DNA of 64,000 bases from assembly GCA_022606425.2 (NCBI GenBank), contig JAHDVF020000982.1, positions 930,001 to 994,000 of the forward strand, read 5' to 3'. The notes below the pieces were generated by a model, which was not told the origin of the DNA, made no database searches, and worked only from the letters and a program-made list of their open reading frames with translations. Positions 12,901 through 19,399 of the stretch are shown in pieces. How positions within the stretch are numbered: the first letter of the stretch is position 1; each line of letters begins with the position of its first letter. Origin of the DNA: Lepidostoma basale (Eukaryota > Arthropoda > Insecta > Trichoptera > Lepidostomatidae). A program made the position numbers and the translations under genes.

Positions 12901-15900
12901 GTTTCTTGAACAATGATGTAAAACACCTTATTAAATAATTAATACGAATGAAAATGACAGTTTTCTAGAAGTTTTATTATATTTTATGGGAATGACATGT
13001 TTCGCCCTTCTAAGGCATTATCAAATGTGACGAAACTTCAACTCGTTGCAGTTTATACACACTAGTAAATGGAGCAGAATATGGTAATTAACGATTTTTA
13101 TGTGGCTTTATACATTTTTAACAAAGAATTATTTGGGTAGGTCCAGAAATATTGGAAAGTGTTTCTTGGAACTCGTTAAGAAATTTTATCAAATCAAATC
13201 AAATCAGTTTATTAACTCAATAGACATTACAAACAGGAAAATGTTTAAGGCATCTATTAAGTACAGGTAAAATATTATAAAAATACAACAAAGTACCAGG
13301 AACGCATTAGAGATGGTTCGACATTAGGAAGACAAGATATTTCTAAAGTCAATAGTATTTGCCCCCTGAACGTACTTTCACTGACATGAAAGACGTCGAT
13401 CTCCGAGGAGACCGCGTTCAGCAGACTAATTGCTCTTCCCACCGGTGTCACCAGAGGCAGATTGGTTCTGTTGGCTGGTAGGTAAAACAATCTGTGCTGT
13501 CGCTGTCGGAGATATCTATCGGGGACAAAAAGACCCACGACAAGTATTACATAGTTAGAGGATACTAAATGATATTATATAAATCAAAAATAAGTTATTT
13601 GAGGTAGGACGAAAAAAGTGTTTCTAAGAAATACATCTTCTTACAAATTGTTTACAAATGATTTTACATATTTCAAGGTATGTAACAACAACTAACTAAC
13701 TAACCATCACGCCGTCTCCCCGAAAGGGTAGGCAGAAAGAATGGACTGTCACACTTTAACCGATGCGGCACTCCATCCTTCTCTTTTCGCCTTGTCTATT
13801 TAATTTATGTTCCGCGTATCCACCGTTTTTTTGTATTAATTAGCATTAATTAGGCGCTTAAAACAAACCAACACAAGCAACAACTTTAAAATTGATTGAA
13901 GAAATTATTCAAATTGTCATTGGAACAAATGAAAAATTCATTTTTACAACTGTCGTATATAAACGAAAAAACTTATATAATTTTAACATCAAAATAGTAC
14001 AGACGTATTACGTGTCACAATTAAGTATTATTAAGTGCGGCAACAATCAAATTGACCAAAACGATTCACTTATACACAAAATATCTCCAAATTTACGGGA
14101 GCACCACATGAACTAAACCAAATTTTCAAAATCAGAACCAATACTCTATGATTCTAAGTATTATATATATAAAATAAAATCGCCATCCTGTGTGCGTAGA
14201 CTCAATTGATGTATTCTTCAGAAGAACGAGTTGAAGTTTCGTCACATTTGATAATGTCTTAGAAGGGCGAAACATGTCATTCCCATAAAATATGATAAAA
14301 CTTCTAGAAAACTGATGTTTTCATTCATATTAATTAAAAAATAAGTTAATAAATAAGAGAGAAATGTTTAAATACTAAACATTGGTTAGAAACACGCGTG
14401 AGTTTAGTCGTTAATTTTATATGGCTGTTACCTATTTTGAGTTCCTGTATATTTTTTCCCGGGGTTTCCTCCGTCTTTGGGGTGGTGATGTTTATAGTGG
14501 GATGGAACGGGTCTATGGTCTGATTCAGCAGAACCAATTTCAGCACCCTGGTGGCCTCCTGACTCGTCTTCACAAAAGAGAATAATTTTGGGAGCAATTC
14601 AGTACATTCCGAACAGATTCTATCCGGCAAACCATTGTCATTCTCCAACTGAAATAAAACACATTCAGTGTTTAACATTGAGGAAAACTTATGTTTTATA
14701 GAAACTTTATTCTATTTTATGGGAGCAGGGCTGCCAAATTTACAAATTCACAGATCGGATTATTTGACATATTCTGAACAAAAAAATAAAAAAAGATGTT
14801 AAGGAATTATGGAATAAAATAAGGAAAATACATAATTTTAATTGGTCAATTATTTTGATTTTTTCCAAGCATGGAAATAGCAAAAAAAAAACCTAGTAAT
14901 CAAAATATATTGAAAAGATGCAATAACCTAACCTAACCTAACCATCACGCTGTCTATCCGAAGGGGTAAGCAGAAAGAATGGACTGCCACACTTTTCTTC
15001 CTTGACATATTTCTCTCGCTTCCTCAACATTCATACATTGTGTCATGCACGCGGGTCGATTTCTCTGACTCCTCACGTGGCCGACATTCAATATTTGATT
15101 TATTTGATCGTGTCACGTTTTCCTTGGTCTTTCTCTATTTCTAGTTCCAATTACATCGTTAACAAATAATTTTTTTACCATTCTTTCTTCATTCACACTT
15201 TCCATGTGTCTAAACCATCTTAACGATCCTTTCATTATTTTGTTCATAGCACCATCAATCGCACCGCATTCACTTCTTATATTTTCATTCGACACTATCA
15301 TACACAGAGTATTCACACATTCATCAAAGAGATCTCATTTCTACTGCATTTATTCTACTTTCATCCTTCTTTTGCCAGTTCCATGCTTCACTTCCATACA
15401 TAAGGGTTGGTACAAGAGCACCATTGTGCACTGCCATTTTAACTTTTTTTTTATGTTTTTGTTTGCGACCATTCTTCTCTCATCCATTCGTTTCATAATG
15501 TCCAAACCATCTTAGGGATCTTTTTTTAATTTTACTTATGATGCAACCATCTGCCTTACATTTCTTTCTTATTTCGTCGTTCAGTATTCTATCATATATT
15601 ATTTTCACGCACATTCTTCTGAGTGATCTCATTTCAACGGCATTTATCCTACTTTCATCCTTTTCTTGAAAGCTCCAAGCTTCACTTCCATACATAAAGG
15701 TTGGCACTAGAACTACATTATGTACTGCCATCTTTTCTTTAATTGAAATATTTCCGTTTTTCAGTGATGGTATAATATGATATAATTTTAATATGGGTAT
15801 AAAAGATTAAAAAGATGGGTTTTCAGCTTAGAGCTGAAATGTGTTGGATCATTTTTCACCTAAGATATGAAGAGAAATGGTTCCAGTCATAAGAGTATTT

Positions 15901-16747
15901 TTAAAAGTATTTTTGCAATCTTTCAGCTTGTTTCATTTTCATTTTCTCTATAAAAAATTAAATTTAGTAAATTTAAATGTCGGTAATATGCAAAACTGGA
16001 AAAAATTTACATACATAAATGACACACTGTATTAAGACAGAGTTCCAACCATCTAACCCCCAAATCCACCTTAGATGGGTAATAAAAATATTTTAAAAGT
16101 ACAAATAATGTAACTATTGAATGTCCTACTCCTAATCCTTCCCTCATTACGCCACCCTATATAACATATCCTCATTCACAACAAAGTCACTTCCAACCGG
16201 TGGAGGAACAATAGCCTTTAGGCTGATACTGACAAAATCCTAGACCTAAATGAAGGTAGAGGATTGAAAATATATGTACAGGAGCGCGGCAATATCACTC
16301 GTAAAACCAATTAATAATACGTACAAAACAAATGACAATCGAAACAAATGTCATTTAAATTAAGAAGACAAAATGTTATGTTAGCTATGGAAAAAATCGA
16401 ATTGTGAAATTCAAAAGTAAGTACCTGATAACCCGTACACGTTGAAAACATTTCAGAAAACTTGTATCCGCTGATGTGTATGCGAGAGATATTTTTCATT
16501 TCTTTCTTTTTACCAACACAAAATCTACAAAGTTTTAATATGTCTTTCTTATCAAGGCGTTCACTGGAAAATATATATAAATGACTTTTAAACAATACAT
16601 AAACCACAATACATTATATCTTAGATGATACAATTAAAAAATATATCGAAACTAAATCGCGAGGATCAAATCATAACACCTTATTTAAAATTGTTAAATA
16701 TTCAAACAATGAATGAAATCGTACATTTTAGACATCAGATCCGTCAT
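849..16747 (-). CDS. Gene 1: ZAD and multi-C2H2 zinc-finger protein (12 exons, 3' end missing)
   Basis: Probable nuclear DNA-binding regulator of the insect ZAD-C2H2 class. Coding exons in order of transcription: 16747-16725, 16563-16425, 14648-14432, 12878-12667, 11225-11056, 9933-9782, 8832-8681, 7816-7594, 6374-6272, 4125-4013, 3129-2918, 946-849. Each internal boundary has AG/GT and every phase joins, giving 1,814 nt and at least 604 residues. Exons 2-3 make the ZAD (CRFC then CSEC). Exon 4 is an acidic linker. Exons 5-12 hold 12 C2H2 fingers, several split across introns. ZAD domains usually dimerise and the fingers bind DNA; that is family knowledge. The last exon ends on a good donor (GTGAGG), so the gene continues beyond position 1. 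Introns are full of transposons. The very short first exon is the least certain part. Confidence 0.9.
1080..1745 (+). mobile_element. Jockey/CR1-like LINE 3' end
   Basis: Contains LKMLGFILRTGRVFRNPYDM (compare the intact LINE at 31.0 kb), then FRLIRGFFENSVILEAIHPD, HRLFYLPACRTNLPLVMPVG and RAIKLLNMIASEIDVFHIRE. Frame breaks occur near 1,180 and 1,260. The 3' end is GAAAATAAACTGATTTGATT, a TTTGA-type tail. It sits between gene 1 exon 12 and a SINE. Confidence 0.8.
1746..1965 (+). mobile_element. tRNA-like SINE 2 (5' truncated)
   Basis: Reads GCTATGACTGCCACACCGAA, GGTTCCAGGTTTGATTCCCA, then GATGGCAGTGTGATTGTCAC and the tail region GGGTTCAAACGACCTGCTG. Same family as 55,083-55,335. Confidence 0.75.
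1966..2345 (-). mobile_element. RTE-like LINE 3' end, subfamily A
   Basis: Plus strand starts TAACTAACTAACCATCACGC (the complement of the (GTTA)n tail and 3' end). The minus frame 2,344-2,135 reads VSNENIRSECGANDGIMNKI, MKGSLRWFGHMERMKKVRMV. A tRNA-like SINE part follows at 2,345. Confidence 0.8.
2345..2445 (-). mobile_element. tRNA-like SINE head fragment
   Basis: The minus strand reads GTCGACCTTCGTGGCAGAGG and GGTCCCGGGTTCGATTCCCG, a box-A and box-B pair with tRNA-like spacing. Only the head is present. Confidence 0.7.
2505..2888 (-). mobile_element. tRNA-like SINE 1, split by an RTE-like insertion
   Basis: 2,776-2,888 holds the head (minus: GGTGGTCTACGGGACAGAAC, then the box-B-like GGTTCAAGCC) and 2,505-2,547 the tail. 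The 2,548-2,766 insertion carries its own 9-bp duplication. Same family as 6,443 and 42,450. Confidence 0.8.
2548..2766 (+). mobile_element. RTE-like LINE 3' end, subfamily C, inserted in a SINE
   Basis: Reads RNADIRKTCKIEDIVRWSRS, RRRYWRDHVTRMDGDRLEYT and onwards, ending KRWRNNW and a (GAA)n tail. The direct repeat AATCTCCAA stands at 2,539-2,547 and 2,767-2,775. Only 219 bp long. Confidence 0.85.
2918..3129 (-). CDS. Gene 1 exon 11: fingers 10 and 11 (start)
   Basis: Encodes GSCFMCATCGKTFKALATLK (finger 10, ending HTLYHH), a Lys/Glu-rich spacer, then CHICGVTQDSMKEMDNHMK (finger 11, last histidine in exon 12). The acceptor is TTCTTTCAG and the donor GTGCTG. It ends in phase 0. Confidence 0.88.
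3215..3998. repeat. 41-bp minisatellite in gene 1 intron 10
   Basis: About 19 units of GAGGATTATGAAACTCAGAT followed by TGGACAGACAAATTATGGAGT, with point differences and a few length variants. It makes up most of the 883-bp intron between exons 10 and 11. Confidence 0.95.
4013..4125 (-). CDS. Gene 1 exon 10: fingers 8 (end) and 9
   Basis: Encodes LAIHLRRH, completing finger 8, then YSCELCLKSFLTCTQLKAHK (finger 9) ending MNHD. The acceptor is TATTTAG and the donor GTAACA. The next intron (3,130-4,012) consists almost entirely of a 41-bp minisatellite. Confidence 0.9.
4540..5370 (+). mobile_element. RTE-like LINE 3' end, subfamily A (long copy)
   Basis: One of the longest subfamily A copies. 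Encodes ADELQVLVSRMYEVCKSNDL, MMNVGKSKVLVFEREEQMTV (the RT segment after the active site), FVYLGSIFTADGRTDSDIER and KMAVHNGVL, a frameshift, then RRMCGRTMYDRISNADIRKE and KGSLRWFGHMERMG. It ends CGGCGTGATGGTTTTTTGTT with a (GTT)n tail. Confidence 0.88.
5864..6175 (+). mobile_element. RTE-like LINE 3' end, subfamily C
   Basis: Encodes MKTLRTKAGKTLGDHMRNTR, REICEVEDIIRWSRKRDWYG, NVQRMDSTRLPYIALHNQPH and RPRGRPPKRWKDSW, ending with the (GAA)n tail GAAGAAGAAGAAGAG. It is in gene 1 intron 9, close to exon 9. Confidence 0.8.
6272..6374 (-). CDS. Gene 1 exon 9: fingers 7 (end) and 8 (start)
   Basis: Encodes AFNFRHHLMNHERVH, completing finger 7, then FLCQKCGGSFSTTDK, the first part of finger 8. The acceptor is TTTCCAG and the donor GTGAGA. 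It ends in phase 2. Confidence 0.9.
6443..6622 (+). mobile_element. tRNA-like SINE 1
   Basis: Head GTGGTGGTCTAGGGGATAGA (box-A-like TGGTCTAGGGG), box-B-like GGTTCAAGCC, body ATGAGCTATTTTCTGCTCAC, and a run of about 18 A. The A and B boxes and spacing are those of a tRNA-derived RNA polymerase III promoter. Confidence 0.85.
6625..6935 (-). mobile_element. RTE-like LINE 3' end, subfamily A
   Basis: Plus strand reads ACTAACGCGCCATCTCCCCG (a variant of the family 3' end), then the usual CACTTTTCTTTCCTGACATA and the segment for CCAAACCATTTTAATGATCC. Directly follows a SINE with a poly(A) run. Confidence 0.75.
6935..7330 (-). repeat. Dispersed repeat and Jockey/CR1-like scrap (gene 1 intron 8)
   Basis: 6,945-7,100 (GACTCATTTGGACACAAAAC) is an inverted relative of 42,030-42,235 (TTGTGTCCAAATGAGTCACC). 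7,120-7,330 resembles the Jockey/CR1-like 3' end on minus (GGTTGGTTCTGCGTGACGGA). Confidence 0.5.
7594..7816 (-). CDS. Gene 1 exon 8: fingers 5 (end), 6 and start of 7
   Basis: Encodes SGNCKSFCFATKFELDVHTH (finger 5 with a C-x4-C spacing across the junction), then FICKFCPKTFATRRNLRMHM (finger 6) and HQCHFCEK (start of finger 7). The acceptor is TTTATTTAG and the donor GTTAGT. It ends in phase 1. Confidence 0.9.
7850..8138. mobile_element. Two RTE-like scraps in opposite orientation around a TIR scrap
   Basis: 7,850-7,990 is a plus subfamily A piece (GACACGTGAGGAGTCAGAGA). 8,065-8,138 is a minus piece (GTCGATTTCTCTGACTCCTC). Between them (7,994-8,060) is CCATTGTTTTGGCAGAAACA, also found at both ends of the 61.6-63.3 kb inverted repeat. 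Confidence 0.6.
8140..8460 (-). mobile_element. Solo LTR-like repeat, copy 1
   Basis: The minus strand ends with CGAGTACATAATACTGTTAA, ATCTGCAATAAACGCTGAAA and CCTCCACTGCCTTTAACTCTC. The AATAAA and the matching copy at 36,590-36,925 suggest a solo LTR. In gene 1 intron 7. Confidence 0.65.
8681..8832 (-). CDS. Gene 1 exon 7: finger 4 and start of finger 5
   Basis: Encodes GNDDATTDSQNKKSNPKR, then HACEICNKSFRDITLLIKHK (finger 4), ending RPYVCK, the first cysteine of finger 5. The acceptor is TTTTTTTAG and the donor GTAATT. There is no ATG near the start, so simple ORF calling misses it. Confidence 0.9.
8868..9035. repeat. 170-bp dispersed repeat, copy 1
   Basis: Starts TTGTATCTCAATAGAGACGA and includes TTGATCAAGGTGTTTACAGG and GGTTAAGCGCACGCTTTATG. 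A copy of about 95 percent identity by eye lies at 44,877-45,045 in the same orientation. Both precede a mariner remnant. Class unknown. Confidence 0.8.
9040..9345 (-). mobile_element. Mariner fragment of the same subfamily as 45.5 kb
   Basis: The minus strand encodes LHGDEFLRSIVTGDETWVAH and YTPETKRQS, the first catalytic block of a mariner transposase. The right end (GTCAGGCTACACGGAAGTG, then CAGTACACTTACTTTCTGGA) matches the right end of the 45,488-46,405 element. The left end and the rest of the transposase are gone. It lies in gene 1 intron 6. Confidence 0.8.
9375..9538 (-). mobile_element. tRNA-like SINE 2
   Basis: The minus strand shows ACGACCTTTGTGACAGAGTG, then TTGATTCCCGACGATGGCAG and CAGTGTGATTGTCACACTG. 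In gene 1 intron 6 next to the mariner fragment. Confidence 0.7.
9782..9933 (-). CDS. Gene 1 exon 6: fingers 2 (end) and 3
   Basis: Encodes YLSNHMRKFH, completing finger 2, then FQCGYCGSRWKDVKLLRLHM as finger 3. The acceptor is TTTTTTCCAG. The donor GTATGC was chosen over two nearby GTCTC-type alternatives because only it gives phase 1, as exon 7 requires. Confidence 0.85.
10110..10612 (+). mobile_element. RTE-like LINE 3' end, subfamily A (gene 1 intron 5)
   Basis: Encodes MRSLRRMCGYSVYDRVSNEN, IRSECSANDGVMNKIMKGSL and RWFGHMETMNEERMVKN, then frameshifts; ends CGGCATGATGGTTAGTTAGT, a (GTTA)n tail. A Penelope-type hammerhead motif follows at once at 10,645. Confidence 0.85.
10645..10684 (-). 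ncRNA. Candidate hammerhead ribozyme (Penelope-type repeat)
   Basis: Minus strand: helix I CACC, core CTGACGA, one extra A, helix II GCTCC-GGTG-type loop-GGAGC, core GAAAC, two bases, triplet GTT, then helix I return GGTG. Same layout as the 62.5 kb motif with different stems, so pairing is conserved while the sequence is not. The flank (ATAAAGTGGT) is shared with 62,690-62,705. Confidence 0.6.
11056..11225 (-). CDS. Gene 1 exon 5: finger 1 and start of finger 2
   Basis: Encodes SPGEKEEAVY, then finger 1 (CVNC...H...H) and the CRFCLKNFSHQK start of finger 2, completed by exon 6. The acceptor is GGTTTGCAG and the donor GTAAGT. It ends in phase 2. Confidence 0.9.
11320..11970 (-). mobile_element. 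RTE-like LINE, subfamily B, split by a subfamily G insertion
   Basis: Left part 11,320-11,446 and right part 11,868-11,970 together match the subfamily B segment also found at 15,600-15,750 (for example CCAGCTCCAAGCTTCATTTC). An insertion at 11,447-11,856 separates them, with an 11-bp duplication of the host sequence. Confidence 0.8.
11447..11856 (-). mobile_element. RTE-like LINE 3' end inserted in another RTE-like copy
   Basis: The minus strand encodes KAYRXNGRETWKST-like and RSIFKIYWPQTVSNAVLWTM, then KPMKWRPRLEKCRETANQVE. The direct repeat AGAACTTCATT stands at 11,436-11,446 and 11,857-11,867. Length 410 bp; 5' truncated. Confidence 0.85.
12000..12580 (-). mobile_element. RTE-like LINE 3' end, subfamily A (gene 1 intron 4)
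   Basis: Minus frame 12,532-12,212 encodes KKMAVHKGVLVPTLMYGSEA, WNWQKNDESRINAIEMRSQR and on to the KGSLRWFGHMER-type block. The tail is (GTT)n (CAACAACAACAAACC on plus). Confidence 0.85.
12667..12878 (-). CDS. Gene 1 exon 4: acidic linker
   Basis: Encodes ETYDGIAEFVAKEAVMNGE through KPLVKTETNY. It is rich in Glu, Asp and Ser and has no zinc finger, as is usual for the linker between a ZAD and its finger array. The acceptor is TTTTTTTTCAG and the donor GTAAGC; it enters in phase 1 and leaves in phase 0. A degraded Penelope-type repeat lies just upstream in the intron. Confidence 0.85.
12945..13065 (-). mobile_element. Decayed Penelope-type repeat with hammerhead-like core
   Basis: Minus strand has TTGATAATGCC, a loop, then GGGCGAAACATGTC. 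Two core bases differ from a working hammerhead. Inverted partner at 14,225-14,340; other copies at 17,505-17,600 and 46,970-47,060. In gene 1 intron 3 close to exon 4. Confidence 0.6.
13190..13540 (-). mobile_element. Jockey/CR1-like LINE 3' end (gene 1 intron 3)
   Basis: The minus strand reads VPDRYLRQRQHRLFYLPANR, TNLPLVTPVGRAISLLNAVS and SEIDVFHVSESTFRGQIL, followed by 3' UTR and a tail seen on plus as (ATCAA)n at 13,190-13,206. Confidence 0.85.
13690..13790 (-). mobile_element. SINE 3 with RTE-like 3' end (partial)
   Basis: Plus strand starts ACTAACTAACTAACCATCAC, carries the RTE-like 3' end up to GGACTGTCACACTT, then switches to TAACCGATGCGGCACTCCAT, the SINE body. Truncated there. Confidence 0.75.
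13800..14110. repeat. Unclassified dispersed repeat, copy 1
   Basis: AT-rich DNA with CGTATCCACCGTTTTTTTGT, CAAATTGTCATTGGAACAAA and CGTATTACGTGTCACAATTA, repeated at 49,985-50,385. No coding potential. Confidence 0.7.
14225..14340 (+). mobile_element. Decayed Penelope-type repeat, inverted partner of 12,945
   Basis: Plus strand GAGTTGAAGTTTCGTCACAT, TTGATAATGTC, AGAAGGGCGAAACATGTCAT and CCCATAAAATATGATAAAAC: about 100 bp complementary to 12,945-13,050. The two could bound one larger element or be independent copies. Confidence 0.6.
14432..14648 (-). CDS. Gene 1 exon 3: second half of ZAD
   Basis: Encodes LENDNGLPDRICSECTELL, the second ligand pair (CSEC) and helical tail of the ZAD, followed by a Thr/Pro-rich linker ending ELKI. 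The acceptor is TTATTTCAG and the donor GTAACA. It ends in phase 1. The intron position inside the ZAD is the same as in gene 2. Confidence 0.9.
14920..15760 (-). mobile_element. RTE-like LINE 3' ends, subfamilies A and B, adjacent
   Basis: 14,930-15,440 is a subfamily A 3' end (VSNENIRSECGAIDGAMNKI); its tail reads AACCTAACCTAACC on plus. From about 15,470 to 15,750 a subfamily B piece follows (minus: MAVHNVVLVPTFMYGSEAWS, RRMCVKIIYDRILNDEIRKK). Both lie in gene 1 intron 2. Confidence 0.8.
16425..16563 (-). CDS. Gene 1 exon 2: first half of ZAD
   Basis: Encodes ERLDKKDILKLCRFCVG and onwards, ending STCTGYQ. The CRFC pair is the first zinc-ligand pair of a zinc-finger-associated domain. The acceptor is TTTTCCAG and the donor GTACTT. 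It ends in phase 0, which matches exon 3. Confidence 0.85.
16725..16747 (-). CDS. Gene 1 exon 1 (candidate start, 23 nt)
   Basis: A short candidate first coding exon starting with ATG after an A-rich context (A at -3). It encodes MTDLMSK plus two bases of the next codon. The donor is GTACGA, which is weak, but the phase is exactly what exon 2 needs (exon 2 must receive two bases). The intron would be 161 nt. Another upstream start exon, possibly in the CpG-richer block near 19.0-19.3 kb, cannot be excluded. Confidence 0.4.
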
Positions 16748-16980
16748 TTTATATGATAAACTATATCTTTTTCTTATAATAAGAAGATTAAATGTTATAT
16801 TAGTAAATCAGGACATCAAAACAATTTTATAATAAAACTTTCGTATGACACTGACAGCTCAAATAATAAATATTATTTTGAAAACGCTCCGAGTTCTCTA
16901 TGCATTCATGACTATTTTTAGAGATGGGGCATCGTTTTGAAAGTATTTTCATTAATATTTATTTCAAATATTTAGAATTT

Positions 16981-17125
16981 TCTTCTTCTTCTTCTTTGCT
17001 AGCCTTCTTCCCTCCACTGGTGGATATAGGTATCTTCCAATTTCCTCCACTCGTCTCTATCCTGCTCCCTTTGTATCCAAGATTTTCCAACCCTTTTGAC
17101 AATATCATCGGTCCATCTCATTGAA
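16981..17125 (-). mobile_element. RTE-like LINE 3' fragment
   Basis: Plus strand begins TCTTCTTCTTCTTTGCTAGC (the complement of a (GAA)n tail), then CTCCACTGGTGGATATAGG and CACTCGTCTCTATCCTG, matching RTE-like 3' ends. It stops at CATCGGTCCATCTCATTG. Confidence 0.65.
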
Positions 17126-17504
17126 TGCATCCGTATATTTTAAATACTTTACATCATTAACTCTGTACATATGTTTGCTTAGTAAATACTGTTAAATCAT
17201 CTTTTTCAAAATAAATATTTTACTTTGAAACTACCTTAATAACTTATTCTTACGCGAATATTTGTAAGCACAGATGTGATTCTAAAATAATGTTATTATT
17301 TGTATTGTTCAAATGGATCTGTAATTAGTCACATTGTATTTTCCAAATAATTTAGAAAAAAATGGGGTTTCTTTTCCGCTTGCTGCTTATGTTGACTGGA
17401 CAACGTTAGTCCATGTTGACAATGTGATTAGACGCTACACTTCTCTGAATTACCTTATTCTACTTAATTATCTCGGGTATATAAACGGCTATATATTTGA
17501 TTCT

Positions 17505-17600
17505 TGACACATTTTATAATGCCTTAGTAAAGCGAAACATGTAACTTCCATAAAATGTAATACAATTAGAAAACTGACGTTATCGTCATATGTATTGTTA
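17505..17600 (+). mobile_element. Decayed Penelope-type repeat
   Basis: ATTTTATAATGCCTTAGTAA, AGCGAAACATGTAACTTCC and the ATAAAATG block match the 13 and 14 kb copies, with more core losses. Confidence 0.5.
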
Positions 17601-17804
17601 TTTTTTTATTTTTTTATTATTATAGTATCGATTCCGGTCGGCGAATGATAAGAAGCAATGTTTGGTTTAAATAAGGTAAATCAGAATGCGTTATCAATTT
17701 AGTGAAAATATTATATTGATTGATTTTCGAAGATTTCATAAAAATCTGCATTGACGGTTCCAATCCCGGATGAGAAAAGAGGATTGATTTCCAAGGCTGG
17801 CAGC

Positions 17805-18095
17805 CTGATTAATTTGCGTAGATTTTCACGGTTGGCAGCAATATATTTTGGGTGATTTTGGATAAAAACGTATGATTTCTCCTTCGCGACCGACGTTTCG
17901 GAGATCGTTGCAGTCTCCATCTTCAGGGTGATGTGGTGGTGGTAATAAATGTGATATGAGTTGTGTCTGCTAAGGTACTTAACTTACTTACACTGTTGTA
18001 ACATGTCGCCGGCACTTTGAAACGTCGGTCGAGAAAGAGAAATCACACGTTGTTACCCAAAATTACATAAAACATATGGCAGCCTGATTGTTGTA
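17805..18095. mobile_element. Foldback repeat, short copy
   Basis: Left arm contains GACCGACGTTTCGGAGATCG, TTGCAGTCTCCATCTTCAGG; the right arm is a shortened inverted copy (AACGTCGGTCGAGAAAGAGA, then AATCACACGTTGTTACCC). Very little separates the arms. Copies at 22.2-23.1 and 31.3-31.9 kb have longer centres. Confidence 0.75.
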
Positions 18096-18099
18096 AAAC

Positions 18100-19009
18100 A
18101 ACCAACTTGCTCACAGCTCACAGAGAACATACTCGGGCAAAGGTTTAGTAACATACCAAGGGTCTAAAATGAGGAAAAAGAAGCTTAAGACTATTGCGCG
18201 TAGTTTTTGATTTACGATAATAAATATCATGAGCTCTTTTATTTTAATTATCAGAAAGCACATCACTAAAACTCATACCATAGACAAATACATGAAAATT
18301 TTATTTTGATCCAATCGACATGAATCGAAAATGAATGCAAGAAATAAAATATTTTATTAAATATTCCACTTATTTTAGTTATTTTGTTTAGCCAGATATT
18401 GGTAATCATTAAACAATTTATCTGGTCTTTATCATTTCGATACTGGAAAAGCACGGCTATTTCATTTGAAACGTTTTCCCTTATCAAATGTGCATTACTT
18501 TTAAACCCTTATTATGATACGTAAATTTTTTAGAAGAGAAACAATCAGACTTAAGTTTTAATAAAATCATTATAAATATTACTGCATCGATAATCAAAAA
18601 TACAATATAGAATCCAAATAAATTTAAGGGAAAATTTTCGGTAAACCAATTTTGAGGTTTGAATGGCGAAGTTTCTGTGTATTAAATTTGTCGTAATTGT
18701 TATTCCCGTTACATTATACGGTACATCGTATATAAAATATTAATTATATAATAATAACAATTTTTAACATTAATTCTTTATATCTAGTTCCTTGGCAATT
18801 GAACGGAGACATTACATTTTATTCTGAGATCGTCTATGGTATGGCGAATGTCATAAAAGCACAATATGTAAATAAAATAAACAGAGGATTAATGGTTTAT
18901 CCCAATTTATAACGTATCCAAATTTATAACATATACAAATACAAAAATATATATGAATTTTCTGTTTTCGTATTCAGCATTTATCGCATTTTGGTTTCAT
19001 ATGGCCTAA
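18100..19009. other. AT-rich intergenic DNA, nothing recognised
   Basis: Between the divergent ZAD genes. No ORF with a motif, no repeat shared with the rest of the window, and no RNA gene was seen. Confidence 0.5.
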
Positions 19010-19330
19010 AAATGATCCCGCACCTGGTAACCGGGTAGGCCGACCGCAGCGTTCAAACGCGCCCGAGGCATAAACGATCGCACGCATGGAGCGAGCTAAT
19101 TTTAAGGTGACGCATAGAGTTTCACGCGAGATTACTTTTCACAGCTGGCGTGCCCGGCGGCAACATCGCGTGGCGTGTAGGCGTGGCTTAGATAACACAA
19201 TTTCTCCGAAGTGTGAGTACTCGCAGAACCGCTGCGCGTGTGTAGGAAAGCAGATTTTGCATCGATATCCGATGGCGCGAGCGATTCATGCTCTGTTGCC
19301 AAGTTTTCTACTACATCTGCGACGTAAGCG
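19010..19330. promoter_or_regulatory. CpG-richer block between the divergent ZAD genes
   Basis: Many CG dinucleotides (for example GGTAACCGGGTAGGCCGACC and a GCATCGATATCCGATGG stretch) in an otherwise AT-rich interval, with no convincing ORF. It lies 2.3 kb upstream of the candidate first coding exon of gene 1 and may hold its promoter or an insulator-like element (ATCGAT). Position and composition are the only evidence. Confidence 0.25.
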
Positions 19331-19399
19331 ACAAGTTCCTTATCGCATTTCAAAGCAGAATACAAACAATTCTCCAAAAAATTGTTATTACGCAGAATT

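Noticed and set aside
17711..17920. Recurrent peptide METATISETSV as a conserved small protein
   Set aside because: It is a chance reading of the foldback-repeat arm, which occurs in three places and is open in both strands.
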